Below are positions 23,378 through 34,913 of a DNA stretch of 64,000 bases, in pieces; the stretch's first letter is position 1; every line of letters begins with the position of its first letter. Position numbers and translations under genes: made by a program. The notes under the pieces are model-generated. The model saw only the letters and a program-made list of their open reading frames with translations. It did not search any database and was not told the DNA's origin. Source of the DNA: Pectobacterium aroidearum (lineage in GTDB: Bacteria; Pseudomonadota; Gammaproteobacteria; Enterobacterales; Enterobacteriaceae); the NCBI RefSeq assembly GCF_041228105.1, contig NZ_CP166097.1:5217459-5281458 (forward strand), given 5' to 3'.

Positions 23378-25210
23378 ATGTGTGGAATTGTAGGCGCAGT
23401 TGCGCAACGTGATGTTGCTGAAATTTTGTTGGAAGGTTTACGTCGTCTTGAGTATCGCGGCTATGACTCTGCGGGGTTAGCGGTTGTTGATAGCGAAGGC
23501 AACGTCGCCCGTTTACGCCGTCTGGGGAAAGTACAGGTACTGTCTCAGGCTGCTGAAGAAAGCGATCTGCACGGCGGTACGGGGATTGCCCATACCCGCT
23601 GGGCAACGCACGGCGAACCTTCTGAAGAGAACGCTCACCCGCATGTTTCTGAACATATCACCATCGTCCATAACGGCATTATCGAAAACCACGAACCGCT
23701 GCGCGAACTGATGATCGGCCGCGGCTATCGTTTTGTTTCTGAAACCGATACGGAAGTGGTCGCCCATTTGGTTCATTTTGAACAGAAGCAAAACGGTGGA
23801 ACGCTGGTTGAGGTGGTTAAGCGTGTGATCCCACAGCTGCGCGGTGCGTATGGCATGGTGGTGTTGGATAACCGCGATCCAAGCGTACTGGTTGCTGCTC
23901 GCTCTGGTAGCCCGCTGGTGATTGGCCGTGGTGTTGGTGAGAACTTCATTGCTTCCGATCAGCTGGCGCTATTGCCTGTGACGCGTCGCTTTATGTTCCT
24001 GGAAGAAGGCGACGTGGCGGAAATCACCCGCCGTGACGTGCGCGTGTTTGATAAATCCGGCCAACTTGCCACACGCGAAGAAATCGAATCAAAAGTGAAT
24101 TACGATGCCGGTGACAAAGGCGCGTATCGTCACTACATGCAGAAAGAGATCTACGAACAGCCGATGGCAATCAAGAACACCCTTGAAGGGCGTTTCAGTC
24201 ACGGCGAGATCAATCTTTCTGAATTAGGCCCGAAAGCGGATGAACTGCTGGCGAAGGTTGAGCACGTTCAGATTATCGCCTGCGGGACGTCCTACAACTC
24301 CGGCATGGTTTCCCGCTACTGGTTTGAAGCGCTGGCGGGGATTCCGTGCGACGTAGAAATCGCCTCAGAATTCCGCTACCGCAAACCAGCGGTACGTAAG
24401 AACAGCCTGATGATTACCCTGTCTCAATCCGGCGAAACGGCGGATACGCTGGCGGCGCTGCGCTTGTCCAAAGAACTGGGCTATCTGGGTTCTCTGGCTA
24501 TTTGTAACGTGGCGGGTTCCTCTCTGGTGCGTGAATCCGATCTGGCGCTGATGACCAAAGCGGGCGTAGAGATTGGTGTGGCCTCGACCAAAGCCTTCAC
24601 CACCCAGCTTACCGTTCTGCTGATGCTGGTGGCGCGCGTTGGCCGTCTGCGCGGCATGGATGCGCAGATTGAGCATGATATCGTTCATGGTTTGCAGGCG
24701 CTGCCAGCGCGTATTGAGCAGATGCTGTCTCAGGACAAACTCATCGAATCTCTGGCAGAAGGTTTCTCTGATAAGCACCATGCGCTGTTCCTTGGCCGTG
24801 GCGATCAGTATCCGATCGCGATGGAAGGCGCGCTGAAGCTGAAAGAGATCTCTTACATCCACGCTGAAGCCTATGCAGCAGGCGAGCTGAAACACGGCCC
24901 GCTGGCGTTGATTGATGCGGATATGCCGGTTGTGGTGGTGGCACCGAACAACGAACTGTTGGAGAAATTGAAATCCAACATCGAAGAAGTTCGGGCGCGC
25001 GGCGGTGAGCTGTATGTCTTTGCTGATGAAGATGCCGGTTTCACCAGCAGCGAAAATATGAAAATTATTCCGCTGCCGCATATCGAAGAAGTGATTGCGC
25101 CAATCTTCTATACGGTGCCGTTGCAGCTGCTGTCTTATCACGTTGCGCTGATTAAAGGCACTGACGTTGATCAGCCACGCAATCTGGCGAAATCAGTTAC
25201 TGTTGAGTAA
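23378..25210 (+). CDS. glmS: Glutamine-fructose-6-phosphate aminotransferase GlmS
   Basis: GlmS makes glucosamine-6-phosphate from fructose-6-phosphate and glutamine, the first step to UDP-GlcNAc. ATG 23378 gives MCGIVGAV, where the cysteine after the initiator Met is the catalytic nucleophile of the glutaminase domain. A longer frame from 23183 is rejected because it buries this residue. The protein is 610 residues (E. coli 609). The N-terminal Ntn-type domain (RWATHGEPS) is followed by two SIS sugar-binding domains ([13 protein letters not shown]-type ASTKAFT) and ends in LAKSVTVE. Confidence 0.97.
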   Translation: MCGIVGAVAQRDVAEILLEGLRRLEYRGYDSAGLAVVDSEGNVARLRRLGKVQVLSQAAEESDLHGGTGIAHTRWATHGEPSEENAHPHVSEHITIVHNGIIENHEPLRELMIGRGYRFVSETDTEVVAHLVHFEQKQNGGTLVEVVKRVIPQLRGAYGMVVLDNRDPSVLVAARSGSPLVIGRGVGENFIASDQLALLPVTRRFMFLEEGDVAEITRRDVRVFDKSGQLATREEIESKVNYDAGDKGAYRHYMQKEIYEQPMAIKNTLEGRFSHGEINLSELGPKADELLAKVEHVQIIACGTSYNSGMVSRYWFEALAGIPCDVEIASEFRYRKPAVRKNSLMITLSQSGETADTLAALRLSKELGYLGSLAICNVAGSSLVRESDLALMTKAGVEIGVASTKAFTTQLTVLLMLVARVGRLRGMDAQIEHDIVHGLQALPARIEQMLSQDKLIESLAEGFSDKHHALFLGRGDQYPIAMEGALKLKEISYIHAEAYAAGELKHGPLALIDADMPVVVVAPNNELLEKLKSNIEEVRARGGELYVFADEDAGFTSSENMKIIPLPHIEEVIAPIFYTVPLQLLSYHVALIKGTDVDQPRNLAKSVTVE

Positions 25211-25222
25211 TTTTTAAAGAAT

Positions 25223-25267
25223 GAAGGTAAGTAGCCTTGGCGCTATTTACCTTCGTTTATTTTTTAT
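25223..25267 (+). terminator. glmS terminator
   Basis: GAAGGTAA and TTACCTTC arms with an inner TAGC/GCTA pair are followed by GTTTATTTTTT. This is an intrinsic terminator just after glmS. Confidence 0.85.
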
Positions 25268-25377
25268 ATCACCACCCATTTTCTATACTCCACTCTTTTT
25301 ACGCTCACTGAACTCTCCTCATTAAAATTTATTCGGTATATTGGTTTACCCATATTGAATACTGACTCGTTCTTAAT

Positions 25378-26805
25378 ATGAATAACAAACAACAATACCT
25401 GGATATCGCCGAGGGAAAGGGCGAAAAAGCGCCTTCAACGATGGTTGCTTTTTCCTCACGAGAGATGAACTATCCGCTACTGGAAAGCCTATTAGAGGCG
25501 CAGTCATTCTTTACCGAGGGTGAAATAAGCTATACCGAGCAGGGACAGGGCGGATTCTTTTATACCTGTCGCCATCATGATAGAGAGCTGACCTTTTATC
25601 TTGAGGTATCGGAGCGCGATCCTGAGAATAAAATCACGCCGATACATTCAACCGATCCGATTTCACCTGAGCTATTGGCGCAGGCTAATGCGGCAACGCA
25701 GGAAGTGATGGTCGAGTGTCTTTTTGGGTCAAATCCGCTGGAAGACTACGTTCATCAGCTTCGTTTATTAAGCGCCGTGGTACCGGATTTTCTCCTGGGG
25801 ATCGATATTTCTGCCGCTGGTAACGTGTTTACCCGCGAATGGCTGAATTTTCAGCTAGAGGATGATGTTCTGCCGGAAATTGAATCGTTGTATACCATTC
25901 ATGCCGTGTACGACACCGAAAACGATCCACCAACAACATTCTGGTTTCACTCGCATGGTTTGGCGCGATGCGGGCTGACGGAAGCGGAACTTGTCATTCC
26001 AGAGACGCTGAGTTCGTATTACGGCATCCCGGATTTATTCAGAAGTTTTGTCAATAATGCCATTCAAAATCAGCAAATTACCTTTAACGAGCCGATTCTG
26101 TGCGGGCAAACGGACAGCGGCTATGAATATCTGGTGGCATTACCGTTTGAAGAAGGGCTGCGGCATGTGAATCAATCCACGCCGATTGACCAACTGCGGC
26201 CTCTGGAAGAGATGCGCTACGATCTGGAAGGGACACCGGAGGGTGTGTTTCTGGGCGATCGTGCCGATCGGGATGATGTGCATCAGGAACCTTCCTGTAT
26301 GCTGTTTCGTACCAACGAAGAAAATCCGGTACTGCAAACGTTCTTTAAAGGGTTTGATGAGCAGAATGCCATCATGTTCTGGCGTACCAATGCGGAGACG
26401 GCGGAAATGTCGCGTAAAGCGCAGCTGCGCTGGCGCTATTTCGTCAATATGTTTGAAAACTACCATGTGAGTGATGAACCGGCTAAGCAGGGTTTTTTAG
26501 CTAAGCTGTTAAAAAAATCACCGAAGCCTGTCGAGAGTGAATGGCGTTTCATGGTGAAGTTTGGCATTCCTCATGGTGAAGAAGGCGAAGAGCGTGAACA
26601 TATGTGGTTTATACCCGAAGCAATCCACGACACGGTAGTGACGGGAACATTAATCAATCATCCGTTCTACGTTGAGGATATGCAGGAAGGTGGTGTGTAT
26701 TCTGTTGATATATCAAGGGTAACTGATTGGGCGATTTATTATCAAGGCGATAGCTATAAGCCTGATACCATTTATAAATTACTTAGTCATAGTCAGACTC
26801 ACTGA
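25378..26805 (+). CDS. Uncharacterised DUF4026/DUF2314-like protein
   Basis: This is a soluble, acidic 475-residue protein with no signal peptide or membrane segment. The C-terminal 90 residues (REHMWFIPEAI, then GTLINHPFYVEDMQEGG and VTDWAIYY) look like a DUF2314 domain, and the long N-terminal part resembles DUF4026; both calls are from memory of these families. No catalytic motif is obvious. The start at ATG 25378 lacks a clear Shine-Dalgarno, and the next in-frame ATG is at residue 22. It stands alone between glmS and the pst operon, which are adjacent in E. coli. Confidence 0.6.
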   Translation: MNNKQQYLDIAEGKGEKAPSTMVAFSSREMNYPLLESLLEAQSFFTEGEISYTEQGQGGFFYTCRHHDRELTFYLEVSERDPENKITPIHSTDPISPELLAQANAATQEVMVECLFGSNPLEDYVHQLRLLSAVVPDFLLGIDISAAGNVFTREWLNFQLEDDVLPEIESLYTIHAVYDTENDPPTTFWFHSHGLARCGLTEAELVIPETLSSYYGIPDLFRSFVNNAIQNQQITFNEPILCGQTDSGYEYLVALPFEEGLRHVNQSTPIDQLRPLEEMRYDLEGTPEGVFLGDRADRDDVHQEPSCMLFRTNEENPVLQTFFKGFDEQNAIMFWRTNAETAEMSRKAQLRWRYFVNMFENYHVSDEPAKQGFLAKLLKKSPKPVESEWRFMVKFGIPHGEEGEEREHMWFIPEAIHDTVVTGTLINHPFYVEDMQEGGVYSVDISRVTDWAIYYQGDSYKPDTIYKLLSHSQTH

Positions 26806-26886
26806 CCGATCTCCGGAACCAGTCAGGACGCGTGTTCTGGCTGGTGGTACCTGAATTTTCCCGCGCCCTTTCTCATTGTCATAAAA

Positions 26887-26926
26887 CTGTCATATTGCGT
26901 ACATTTTACTGTCACCAAATTGTCCT
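26887..26926 (+). promoter_or_regulatory. Tandem Pho boxes upstream of pstS
   Basis: Two PhoB-type sites: CTGTCATATTGCGTACAT (26887-26904) and CTGTCACCAAATTGTCCT (26909-26926). Their starts are 22 bases apart, the two-turn spacing expected for PhoB dimers. They resemble the CTGTCATNNNNCTGTCAT consensus and lie about 90-130 bases before the pstS start, so the operon should be induced by phosphate starvation through PhoB. Confidence 0.85.
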
Positions 26927-27016
26927 ATTTTTCCTCCTGCGAACTACACTCTGATTTGATAACTCTGATTGATAACGACTCCACGTCGACACGTCGATTA
27001 TCCCACAGGAGGGATT

Positions 27017-28057
27017 ATGAAACTGATGCGTACCACTCTTGCCAGTGTTGTTGCGGCAACCTTTTCTCTGACGGCATTCTCTGCTTTTGCTGCTGCTAAC
27101 CTCACCGGTGCCGGTGCGACATTCCCTGCGCCTGTTTATGCCAAATGGGCTGACTCTTATCAAAAAGAAACCGGCAATAAAGTTAACTATCAAGGAATCG
27201 GTTCTTCTGGCGGTGTAAAACAGATTATCGCTAAAACTGTAGATTTCGGTGCTTCTGATGCGCCGCTGGCTGACGACAAATTAGCACAGGATGGTTTATT
27301 CCAGTTCCCTACCGTTATCGGTGGCGTGGTACTGGCAGTGAACATTCCTGGTATCAAATCTGGCGAACTGACGCTGGATGGTAAAACACTGGGTGATATC
27401 TACCTGGGCAACATCAAAAAATGGAACGACCCGGCGATCACCAAACTGAACCCGAATGCCAAGCTGCCGGATCAGGATATCGCTGTTGTTCGTCGTGCTG
27501 ACGGTTCTGGTACGTCTTTCGTGTTCACCAGCTACCTGGCGAAAGTGAACCCAGAGTGGAAAGAGAAGATTGGTGCAGGTTCTACTGTGAACTGGCCAAC
27601 CGGTCTGGGCGGTAAAGGTAACGACGGTATCGCAGCGTTCGTACAGCGTCTGCCTGGTTCTATCGGTTACGTAGAATATGCGTATGCCAAGCAGAACAAC
27701 CTGGCTTACACCAAACTGATTTCTGCCGATGGCAAAGCGGTTAGCCCAACTGGTACAAGCTTCAGCAATGCGGCTAAAGAGATCGATTGGAGCAAGTCTT
27801 TTGCTCAGGATCTGACTAACCAGAAAGGCGCTGATGCATGGCCGATCACCTCAACGACGTTCATCCTGGTTCATACCAAACAGGAAAAACCTGAACAGGG
27901 CGCTGAAGTGTTGAAATTCTTCGACTGGGCGTTCAAGAAAGGCGGCGAGCAAGCAGAAGCGCTGGATTACGCCACTCTGCCTAAAGAAGTGGTTGAGCAA
28001 ATCCGTGCTGCCTGGAAAACTCAGGTAAAAGACAGCAGCGGTAAAGCACAGTATTAA
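27017..28057 (+). CDS. pstS: Phosphate ABC transporter periplasmic binding protein PstS
   Basis: PstS captures inorganic phosphate in the periplasm and delivers it to PstCA. ATG 27017 is preceded by CAGGAGGG and yields 346 residues, as in E. coli. The signal peptide ends at SAFA, and the mature protein begins near [19 protein letters not shown]. Phosphate-contacting loops include IGSSGGV and RADGSGTS. It is first in pstSCAB-phoU, under Pho boxes. Confidence 0.97.
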   Translation: MKLMRTTLASVVAATFSLTAFSAFAAANLTGAGATFPAPVYAKWADSYQKETGNKVNYQGIGSSGGVKQIIAKTVDFGASDAPLADDKLAQDGLFQFPTVIGGVVLAVNIPGIKSGELTLDGKTLGDIYLGNIKKWNDPAITKLNPNAKLPDQDIAVVRRADGSGTSFVFTSYLAKVNPEWKEKIGAGSTVNWPTGLGGKGNDGIAAFVQRLPGSIGYVEYAYAKQNNLAYTKLISADGKAVSPTGTSFSNAAKEIDWSKSFAQDLTNQKGADAWPITSTTFILVHTKQEKPEQGAEVLKFFDWAFKKGGEQAEALDYATLPKEVVEQIRAAWKTQVKDSSGKAQY

Positions 28058-28143
28058 TTATTGTATCGACAGGTTGATAACCAGAGCGTGATGAGGTTGT
28101 CAGGTGCTGGAAATACGGTAGTGGAATAACAAGTCGTATCGGG

Positions 28144-28172
28144 GCGGAGAGGTGATAGCAACCTCTCTGCCT
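28144..28172 (+). other. Intercistronic hairpin pstS-pstC
   Basis: GGCGGAGAGGT and ACCTCTCTGCC arms form a hairpin in the 157-base gap between pstS and pstC. There is no T tract. Such stems commonly stabilise the upstream message or reduce downstream expression, which fits the higher need for the binding protein. Confidence 0.6.
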
Positions 28173-28214
28173 TCAATAGCTTATTAAATGCAGTTAAAAC
28201 GAGAAGAGAGACGT

Positions 28215-29173
28215 ATGGCGGAGTACAAGCCAACTATCAAAGCCCCGGGAAAATATGGCGATATCCTCTTCAGCACGCTGGTAAAACTGGCGGCGCTGGT
28301 CACGCTACTGCTATTGGGAGGCATCATTGTTTCCCTGATTGTGGCGTCCTGGCCTAGCATCGAGAAGTTCGGTTTTGCCTTCTTGTGGACGAAAGAGTGG
28401 GATGCGCCCGCAGAGCAGTTTGGTGCACTGGTGCCGATTTACGGAACCGTCGTGACCTCACTGATCGCACTGATTATTGCCATCCCGATTAGCTTCGGGA
28501 TTGCGTTATTTCTCACCGAACTGGCACCCGCATGGCTGAAGCGTCCGCTTGGCGTGGCGATTGAATTGCTGGCGGCCATACCGAGTATTGTTTACGGCAT
28601 GTGGGGGCTGTTCATTTTCGCTCCGCTGTTTGCCGAATACTTCCAACAGCCGGTAGGCAACGTCCTGTCCGGCATTCCTATTGTTGGCGCACTGTTCTCC
28701 GGCCCGGCGTTCGGAATCGGTATTCTGGCTGCTGGCGTCATTCTTGCCATCATGATTATCCCGTACATTGCAGCGGTCATGCGTGATGTGTTTGAGCAAA
28801 CGCCAGTCATGATGAAAGAGTCCGCTTATGGCATCGGCTGTACGACGTGGGAAGTGATCTGGCGCATTGTACTGCCTTACACCAAAAACGGTGTGATCGG
28901 TGGGGTGATGTTGGGATTGGGGCGTGCTCTGGGGGAAACCATGGCGGTCACCTTCATCATCGGTAACACCTACCAGCTCGACAGCGCGTCGCTGTATATG
29001 CCGGGCAACAGTATTACTTCTGCGTTGGCGAATGAATTTGCCGAAGCCGAATCGGGTCTGCACACGGCGGCGCTGATGGAGCTGGGTCTGATTCTGTTTG
29101 TGATCACCTTTATTGTTCTGGCGTGTTCAAAGTTGATGGTGATGCGTCTGGCAAAAAATGAGGGAGCGCGCTA

Positions 29174-29174
<1 letters not shown>
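28215..29174 (+). CDS. pstC: Phosphate ABC transporter permease PstC
   Basis: PstC is one of the two membrane subunits of the high-affinity phosphate importer. ATG 28215 gives 319 residues as in E. coli ([12 protein letters not shown]); an in-frame start at 28188 adds nine residues and is less likely. It has six hydrophobic segments and the coupling-helix EAA-type segment [21 protein letters not shown]. The stop TAA overlaps the pstA ATG by one base (TAATG). Confidence 0.96.
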
Positions 29175-30885
<1,711 letters not shown>

Positions 30886-30897
30886 TTAGGAAGCATC

Positions 30898-31629
30898 ATG
30901 GATAATCTGAATCTGAACAAACACATTTCCGGTCAGTTTAACGCCGAACTGGAACATATCCGCACGCAGGTCCTGACAATGGGCGGGCTGGTGGAGCAAC
31001 AGCTGACTGACGCGATTACCGCGATGCATAATCAGGACGCGCAGCTGGCTCAGCAGGTCATTGAAGGCGATTCCAAAGTTAACATGATGGAAGTGGCGAT
31101 CGATGAAGCCTGCGTGCGCATTATCGCGAAGCGTCAGCCTACTGCGAGCGACTTGCGTCTGGTGATGGCGATCATCAAAACCATCTCTGAACTGGAACGT
31201 ATCGGTGACGTAGCGGATAAAATCTGTCGCACCGCGCTGGAGAAATTCTCCCATCAGCATCAGCCGCTGCTGGTTAGCCTGGAATCATTAGGGCGCCACA
31301 CCGTGCAAATGCTGCATGACGTGCTGGATGCTTTTGCCCGTATGGATCTGGACGAAGCGATTCGTATTTATCGCGAAGACAAGAAAGTGGATAAAGAGTA
31401 CGAAGGCATTGTGCGTCAACTGATGACTCACATGATGGAAGATTCCCGCACCATCCCAAGCGTACTGACCGCGCTGTTCTGCGCCCGTTCTATCGAGCGT
31501 ATCGGTGACCGTTGCCAGAACATCTGCGAATTTATCTTCTACTTCGTTAAAGGTCAGGACTTCCGTCACCTCGGTGGCGATGCGCTGGAGAAGCTGCTGG
31601 CGCAGAAAGAGAAGAAAGAAGAAGAGTAA
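30898..31629 (+). CDS. phoU: Phosphate signalling protein PhoU
   Basis: PhoU couples the Pst importer to the PhoR kinase and keeps the Pho regulon off when phosphate is plentiful. The 243 residues contain two PhoU three-helix repeats, each with the metal-binding E/D-rich segment ([14 protein letters not shown] and [14 protein letters not shown]). E. coli PhoU has 241 residues; the extra ones are in the charged C-terminal tail. It is last in the pst operon. Confidence 0.97.
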   Translation: MDNLNLNKHISGQFNAELEHIRTQVLTMGGLVEQQLTDAITAMHNQDAQLAQQVIEGDSKVNMMEVAIDEACVRIIAKRQPTASDLRLVMAIIKTISELERIGDVADKICRTALEKFSHQHQPLLVSLESLGRHTVQMLHDVLDAFARMDLDEAIRIYREDKKVDKEYEGIVRQLMTHMMEDSRTIPSVLTALFCARSIERIGDRCQNICEFIFYFVKGQDFRHLGGDALEKLLAQKEKKEEE

Positions 31630-31654
31630 GCCCGTTCTTAGGCTTATCATGCTG

Positions 31655-31682
31655 ACGCCCTGCTTGCAGGGCGTTATTTTTT
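31655..31682 (+). terminator. pst operon terminator
   Basis: ACGCCCTG-CTTG-CAGGGCGT followed by TATTTTTT, 25 bases after the phoU stop, is a strong intrinsic terminator. The same hairpin may also serve the convergent sutR gene. Confidence 0.92.
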
Positions 31683-31690
31683 ATCACGAT

Positions 31691-32257
31691 TTAATTTTTA
31701 TCAGGATAGTGAATCAGATCGTGGAAGCGAACAGTAGTATCGGCAGGGTTGTGGTAGCGGTGTTCTCTGTCGGCGGCAAAACGCAGGGCATCCCCCGCGG
31801 ATAATAACTGCGTCTGCCCATCAACGGTCATTTCCAGTTGGCCCTCCAGCACAATAATATGCTCGATCACCCCGCTTTCATGCGCCGATGAGGTGCTACT
31901 GGCACCCGCTGCCAGCTCAATAACAAACATATCAAAACGCAGTTTTTTATCGAAGGGGAAGATCGGCACAACGTGCATACCAGCTTCGCGTTCCCTGAAT
32001 GCTGAACTTGCTACCGAACGATACGCCACGTCTTCTTCGGCGAGCGTCGGTTGAATGAAGGTGGAAAACGCCACATTCAGTCCCGTTGCAATTTTCCACA
32101 GGGTGGCGACCGTTGGGCTGGATTCGCCACGCTCGATCTGACCCAGCATCGCTTTGCTCACGCCGGTTTCTTCTGCCGCGCGTGTGAGGCTCCAGCCTTT
32201 CTCCTGTCTCAACGTTTTCAGGGTATTGCCAATACGGTGGGTTAGCTCATCAGACAT
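31691..32257 (-). CDS. sutR: XRE-cupin regulator, SutR (YdcN)-like
   Basis: This 188-residue regulator starts at ATG 32257 (MSDELTHRIG); the frame opens 11 codons earlier but that would run into the operator. An N-terminal XRE helix-turn-helix (RAAEETGVSKAMLGQIERGESSPTV, in two parts) is followed by a C-terminal cupin. It resembles E. coli SutR/YdcN, a sulfur-utilisation regulator, including the SLIHYP/DLIHYP C-terminus. As in E. coli (ydcN-ydcO) it is divergent from a BenE-type transporter gene. Two near-identical palindromes between the two starts are its likely operators. Confidence 0.82.
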   Translation of the reverse strand: MSDELTHRIGNTLKTLRQEKGWSLTRAAEETGVSKAMLGQIERGESSPTVATLWKIATGLNVAFSTFIQPTLAEEDVAYRSVASSAFREREAGMHVVPIFPFDKKLRFDMFVIELAAGASSTSSAHESGVIEHIIVLEGQLEMTVDGQTQLLSAGDALRFAADREHRYHNPADTTVRFHDLIHYPDKN

Positions 32258-32274
32258 CAATGCTACTCCTGCTT

Positions 32275-32327
32275 GTGCGTTATAACGCACGCTGCTATGT
32301 TAACGCTTTCTGTGCGTTATAGCGCAC
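32275..32327. promoter_or_regulatory. Paired palindromic operators between sutR and benE
   Basis: A perfect 16-base palindrome, GTGCGTTATAACGCAC (32275-32290), and a near copy, GTGCGTTATAGCGCAC (32312-32327), have centres 37 bases apart. They lie in the 90-base gap between the divergent sutR and benE starts. The most direct reading is that the XRE regulator binds both to control both genes. Confidence 0.8.
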
Positions 32328-32347
32328 GATAAGAGTGAAGGTATATC

Positions 32348-33532
32348 ATGCCTGTGTCATTTGCGCTAAAAGATGTCACTTTTTCGGCCTTTATCGCCGG
32401 TTTTGTTGCGGTGCTGGTGGGCTACACCAGTTCGGCCGCCATCATTTTTCAGGCGGCGGAAGCCGCGGGTGCCAGTGCGGCGCAAATCGGCGGCTGGTTA
32501 AGCGTGCTGGGGATTGCGCAAGGGGTGGCGTCCATTAGCCTGTCGCTCTATTACCGCGCGCCGATACTGGCTGCCTGGTCAACGCCGGGAGCGGCGCTGC
32601 TGGTTACCAGTCTGCCGGGTACATCGCTCAATGAAGCGATTGGCGTGTTCCTGTTTGCTTCCGCGCTTATCTTTATCTGCGGGATCACCGGTCTTTTTGC
32701 CCGCCTGATGAATGTGATTCCACAGGCCATTTCTGCCGCGATGCTGGCGGGGATTTTGCTGCGCTTTGGTGCGGATGCCTTTCTTTCCCTGCAACAGGAT
32801 TTCTGGCTGGCTTTCACGATGTGCGCGATCTATTTGCTCAGTCGTCGGCTGATCCCTCGCTTTGCCATTGTGTTAACGCTGTTCGCTGGCCTGTTGCTGG
32901 CTTTATGGCGTGGGCAAATTGCGGTTTCTGATTCGCCGCTGGTGTTTGCCGTACCGGAGTTTATTACGCCGCATTTTTCGTGGGCATCGCTGTTGGGCGT
33001 CGGTATTCCATTTTTCATTGTCACCATGGCGTCGCAGAACGCACCGGGCTTTGCCACGCTAAAAGCCGCTGGCAATCAGGTTCCCGTGTCGCCGCTGATT
33101 GCCATTACAGCATTAATCGCGCTGGTATTGACGCCGTTCGGTGGCTTTTCCGTTTGTATCGCCGCGATTACCGCCGCGATCTGTATGGGGTCGGATGTGC
33201 ATCCCGATCCGAAAAAACGCTATCTTGCCGCCGTCGCCGCTGGTGGATTTTATCTGCTGGCGGGTGTTTTCGGTGGGTCTATCGGGCAGCTTTTCACGGC
33301 GCTGCCGCAGCCGCTGATTCACGCTATCGCCGGTTTGGCGCTGCTTAGCACCATTTCGGGTAGTTTGTATCGCGCTTTACTGGATGAACAACAGCGTGAT
33401 GCGGCGGTGGTCACTTTCCTGATTACCGTTTCTGGATTAACGTTGTGGGGAATTGGCGCGGCGTTTTGGGGGCTGATTGGGGGGATGATGACCTGGCTGG
33501 TGCTGTCTGGGGGAAAAGCGGCGTTACGCTAA
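32348..33532 (+). CDS. BenE-family transporter (YdcO-like)
   Basis: This is a 394-residue inner-membrane protein with about twelve hydrophobic segments and the family blocks GYTSSAAIIFQAAEAAGAS, STPGAALLVT and VTMASQNAPGFA. BenE is a benzoate/H+ symporter in Acinetobacter, but enterobacterial YdcO homologues have no proven substrate, and the SutR pairing hints at another role. It starts with ATG 32348, close to the second operator. Confidence 0.82.
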   Translation: MPVSFALKDVTFSAFIAGFVAVLVGYTSSAAIIFQAAEAAGASAAQIGGWLSVLGIAQGVASISLSLYYRAPILAAWSTPGAALLVTSLPGTSLNEAIGVFLFASALIFICGITGLFARLMNVIPQAISAAMLAGILLRFGADAFLSLQQDFWLAFTMCAIYLLSRRLIPRFAIVLTLFAGLLLALWRGQIAVSDSPLVFAVPEFITPHFSWASLLGVGIPFFIVTMASQNAPGFATLKAAGNQVPVSPLIAITALIALVLTPFGGFSVCIAAITAAICMGSDVHPDPKKRYLAAVAAGGFYLLAGVFGGSIGQLFTALPQPLIHAIAGLALLSTISGSLYRALLDEQQRDAAVVTFLITVSGLTLWGIGAAFWGLIGGMMTWLVLSGGKAALR

Positions 33533-33564
33533 GTGCACCAGGAAAACAGGCTAGCACCTAATAC

Positions 33565-33670
33565 AGGTCACTTAAGCCCGTTGTTAGGGAAACACAGGGG
33601 GAGGTTCCCGCAGGGAGGCCTCACCCCTGTGGTCGCCCGTGTATCTCGATGCTTAAACGATCGCCATTAG
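33565..33670. repeat. Dispersed hairpin repeat, copy B
   Basis: This lies 32 bases after the benE stop. The core hairpin at 33593-33631 has arms CACAGGGG/CCCCTGTG, then GAGG/CCTC, then TCCC-GCA-GGGA. It is nearly identical to copy C over about 100 bases, including GTCACTTAAGCCCG before and TATCTCGATGCTTAAACGATCG after. Compared with copy A, two outer pairs change together (A-T to G-C and G-C to A-T). Confidence 0.85.
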
Positions 33671-33793
33671 GCGAGCGCTTATCTTAAATTAATCCTCAAC
33701 GAATAAGAGAACGCTGCTTTTTAGGCGTCGCGATTTTAGTTTCATTGATGAATGTCCCGCTACGATTTCGTCATCTTAATCATGGTGACATTC

Positions 33794-34789
33794 ATGGACA
33801 TTACTTCTACACAATCACTTGGAAATACGAAGACTCAGTTTCGGGCCGCATTTTCCCTGTTGCTGGCATTGGCAACGGGTAAACACAAGCCGGATCGGCG
33901 CTGGGAGAGTCTCCAATGGCGTATAAAATATACCGCCCGAGTGATGCTTCACCCGCTGCTGACCATGAAATGGCTCAGTTTTATCGTCGATTATCCCGTA
34001 CAGGATATTTTTCGACGTGACGGCAATGAGCTTTATAGTAAGCTCCAGCGCCCCTACCTGATGGCGTCGCTACCGACAGATCAAACCTGTACGGCCTTAA
34101 TGGATCATTACCGCTTTATTCAAACGTTGCCGTTACATCGCCAGCGCTTGTTATATAGCCAGAACGGGGGCGGTAACGTGCTGGCCAGTTTTCAGGGAAA
34201 AAGCGATGAAAATTACACGCTTCGCCTGATGACTAACGATCAAATGTGTAAGGAAGGCGAGCTCTCTCTACAGCTTGAGAACAGCGAGCACGTGCTGGCA
34301 CAGATGACGTTCTCCATCCTGCGCATTGAAGGGGAAATGGGCCTGTTTATCGGTGGGATTCAGGGGCCGGATGCACAAACGCCGCATCAGGTTATTCAGG
34401 GCGCGACGCGAGATTGCCATAGTCTGTTTCCCAAACGTATTCTTCTGGAATGCCTGCTTAACCTGGCTCAAGGCCTTAATCTGGCGCACGTTATCGCGGT
34501 CAGTAACGAAACGCATATCTATAAACACTGGCGCTATCGCAGTAAGAAACGCCATGTTTTTCTGGCCGACTACAATGCGTTCCTCTTCGCCCACGGCGGT
34601 CAACCGCGACCTGATGGCAACATTGCGCTACCGCTATCTCTGCCGAGAAAGTCTGAACAGGACATTCCCAGCCGCAAGCGGGCAGAATACCGCCGACGCT
34701 ATGCGCTCTTTGATGAGGTAGCCTGCCAGATTAATGACGTACTCGCCGGTAGTTTGCTGCGTTCCATCAATCTATCCAGCCGTACCTGA
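33794..34789 (+). CDS. VirK/YbjX family protein (DUF535)
   Basis: This is a soluble-looking protein of 331 residues from ATG 33794, which has GGTGA five bases upstream; ATGs at 33752 and 33782 are alternatives without a better ribosome site. Blocks such as RFIQTLPLHRQRLLY, FIGGIQGPDA and HWRYRSKKRHVFLADYNAF match the VirK/YbjX (DUF535) family. Family members are linked to virulence and peptide resistance in Shigella and Salmonella, but their biochemical role is unknown. It stands alone. Confidence 0.8.
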   Translation: MDITSTQSLGNTKTQFRAAFSLLLALATGKHKPDRRWESLQWRIKYTARVMLHPLLTMKWLSFIVDYPVQDIFRRDGNELYSKLQRPYLMASLPTDQTCTALMDHYRFIQTLPLHRQRLLYSQNGGGNVLASFQGKSDENYTLRLMTNDQMCKEGELSLQLENSEHVLAQMTFSILRIEGEMGLFIGGIQGPDAQTPHQVIQGATRDCHSLFPKRILLECLLNLAQGLNLAHVIAVSNETHIYKHWRYRSKKRHVFLADYNAFLFAHGGQPRPDGNIALPLSLPRKSEQDIPSRKRAEYRRRYALFDEVACQINDVLAGSLLRSINLSSRT

Positions 34790-34913
34790 ATCAGGATAAT
34801 CTGCCAGAATACCGAAGTAACATAAGGTTATATTATAGCTATTTATGTTATTTCCCGCGTTTTCACCCTGCTGATAGCCTGCTGTTAATACAGCGATAAT
34901 CAAGGGGCAGGGA

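Noticed and set aside
24365..25141. 258-residue open frame opposite glmS
   Set aside because: It is a shadow of glmS; the sequence has no family features and lies in a conserved coding region.
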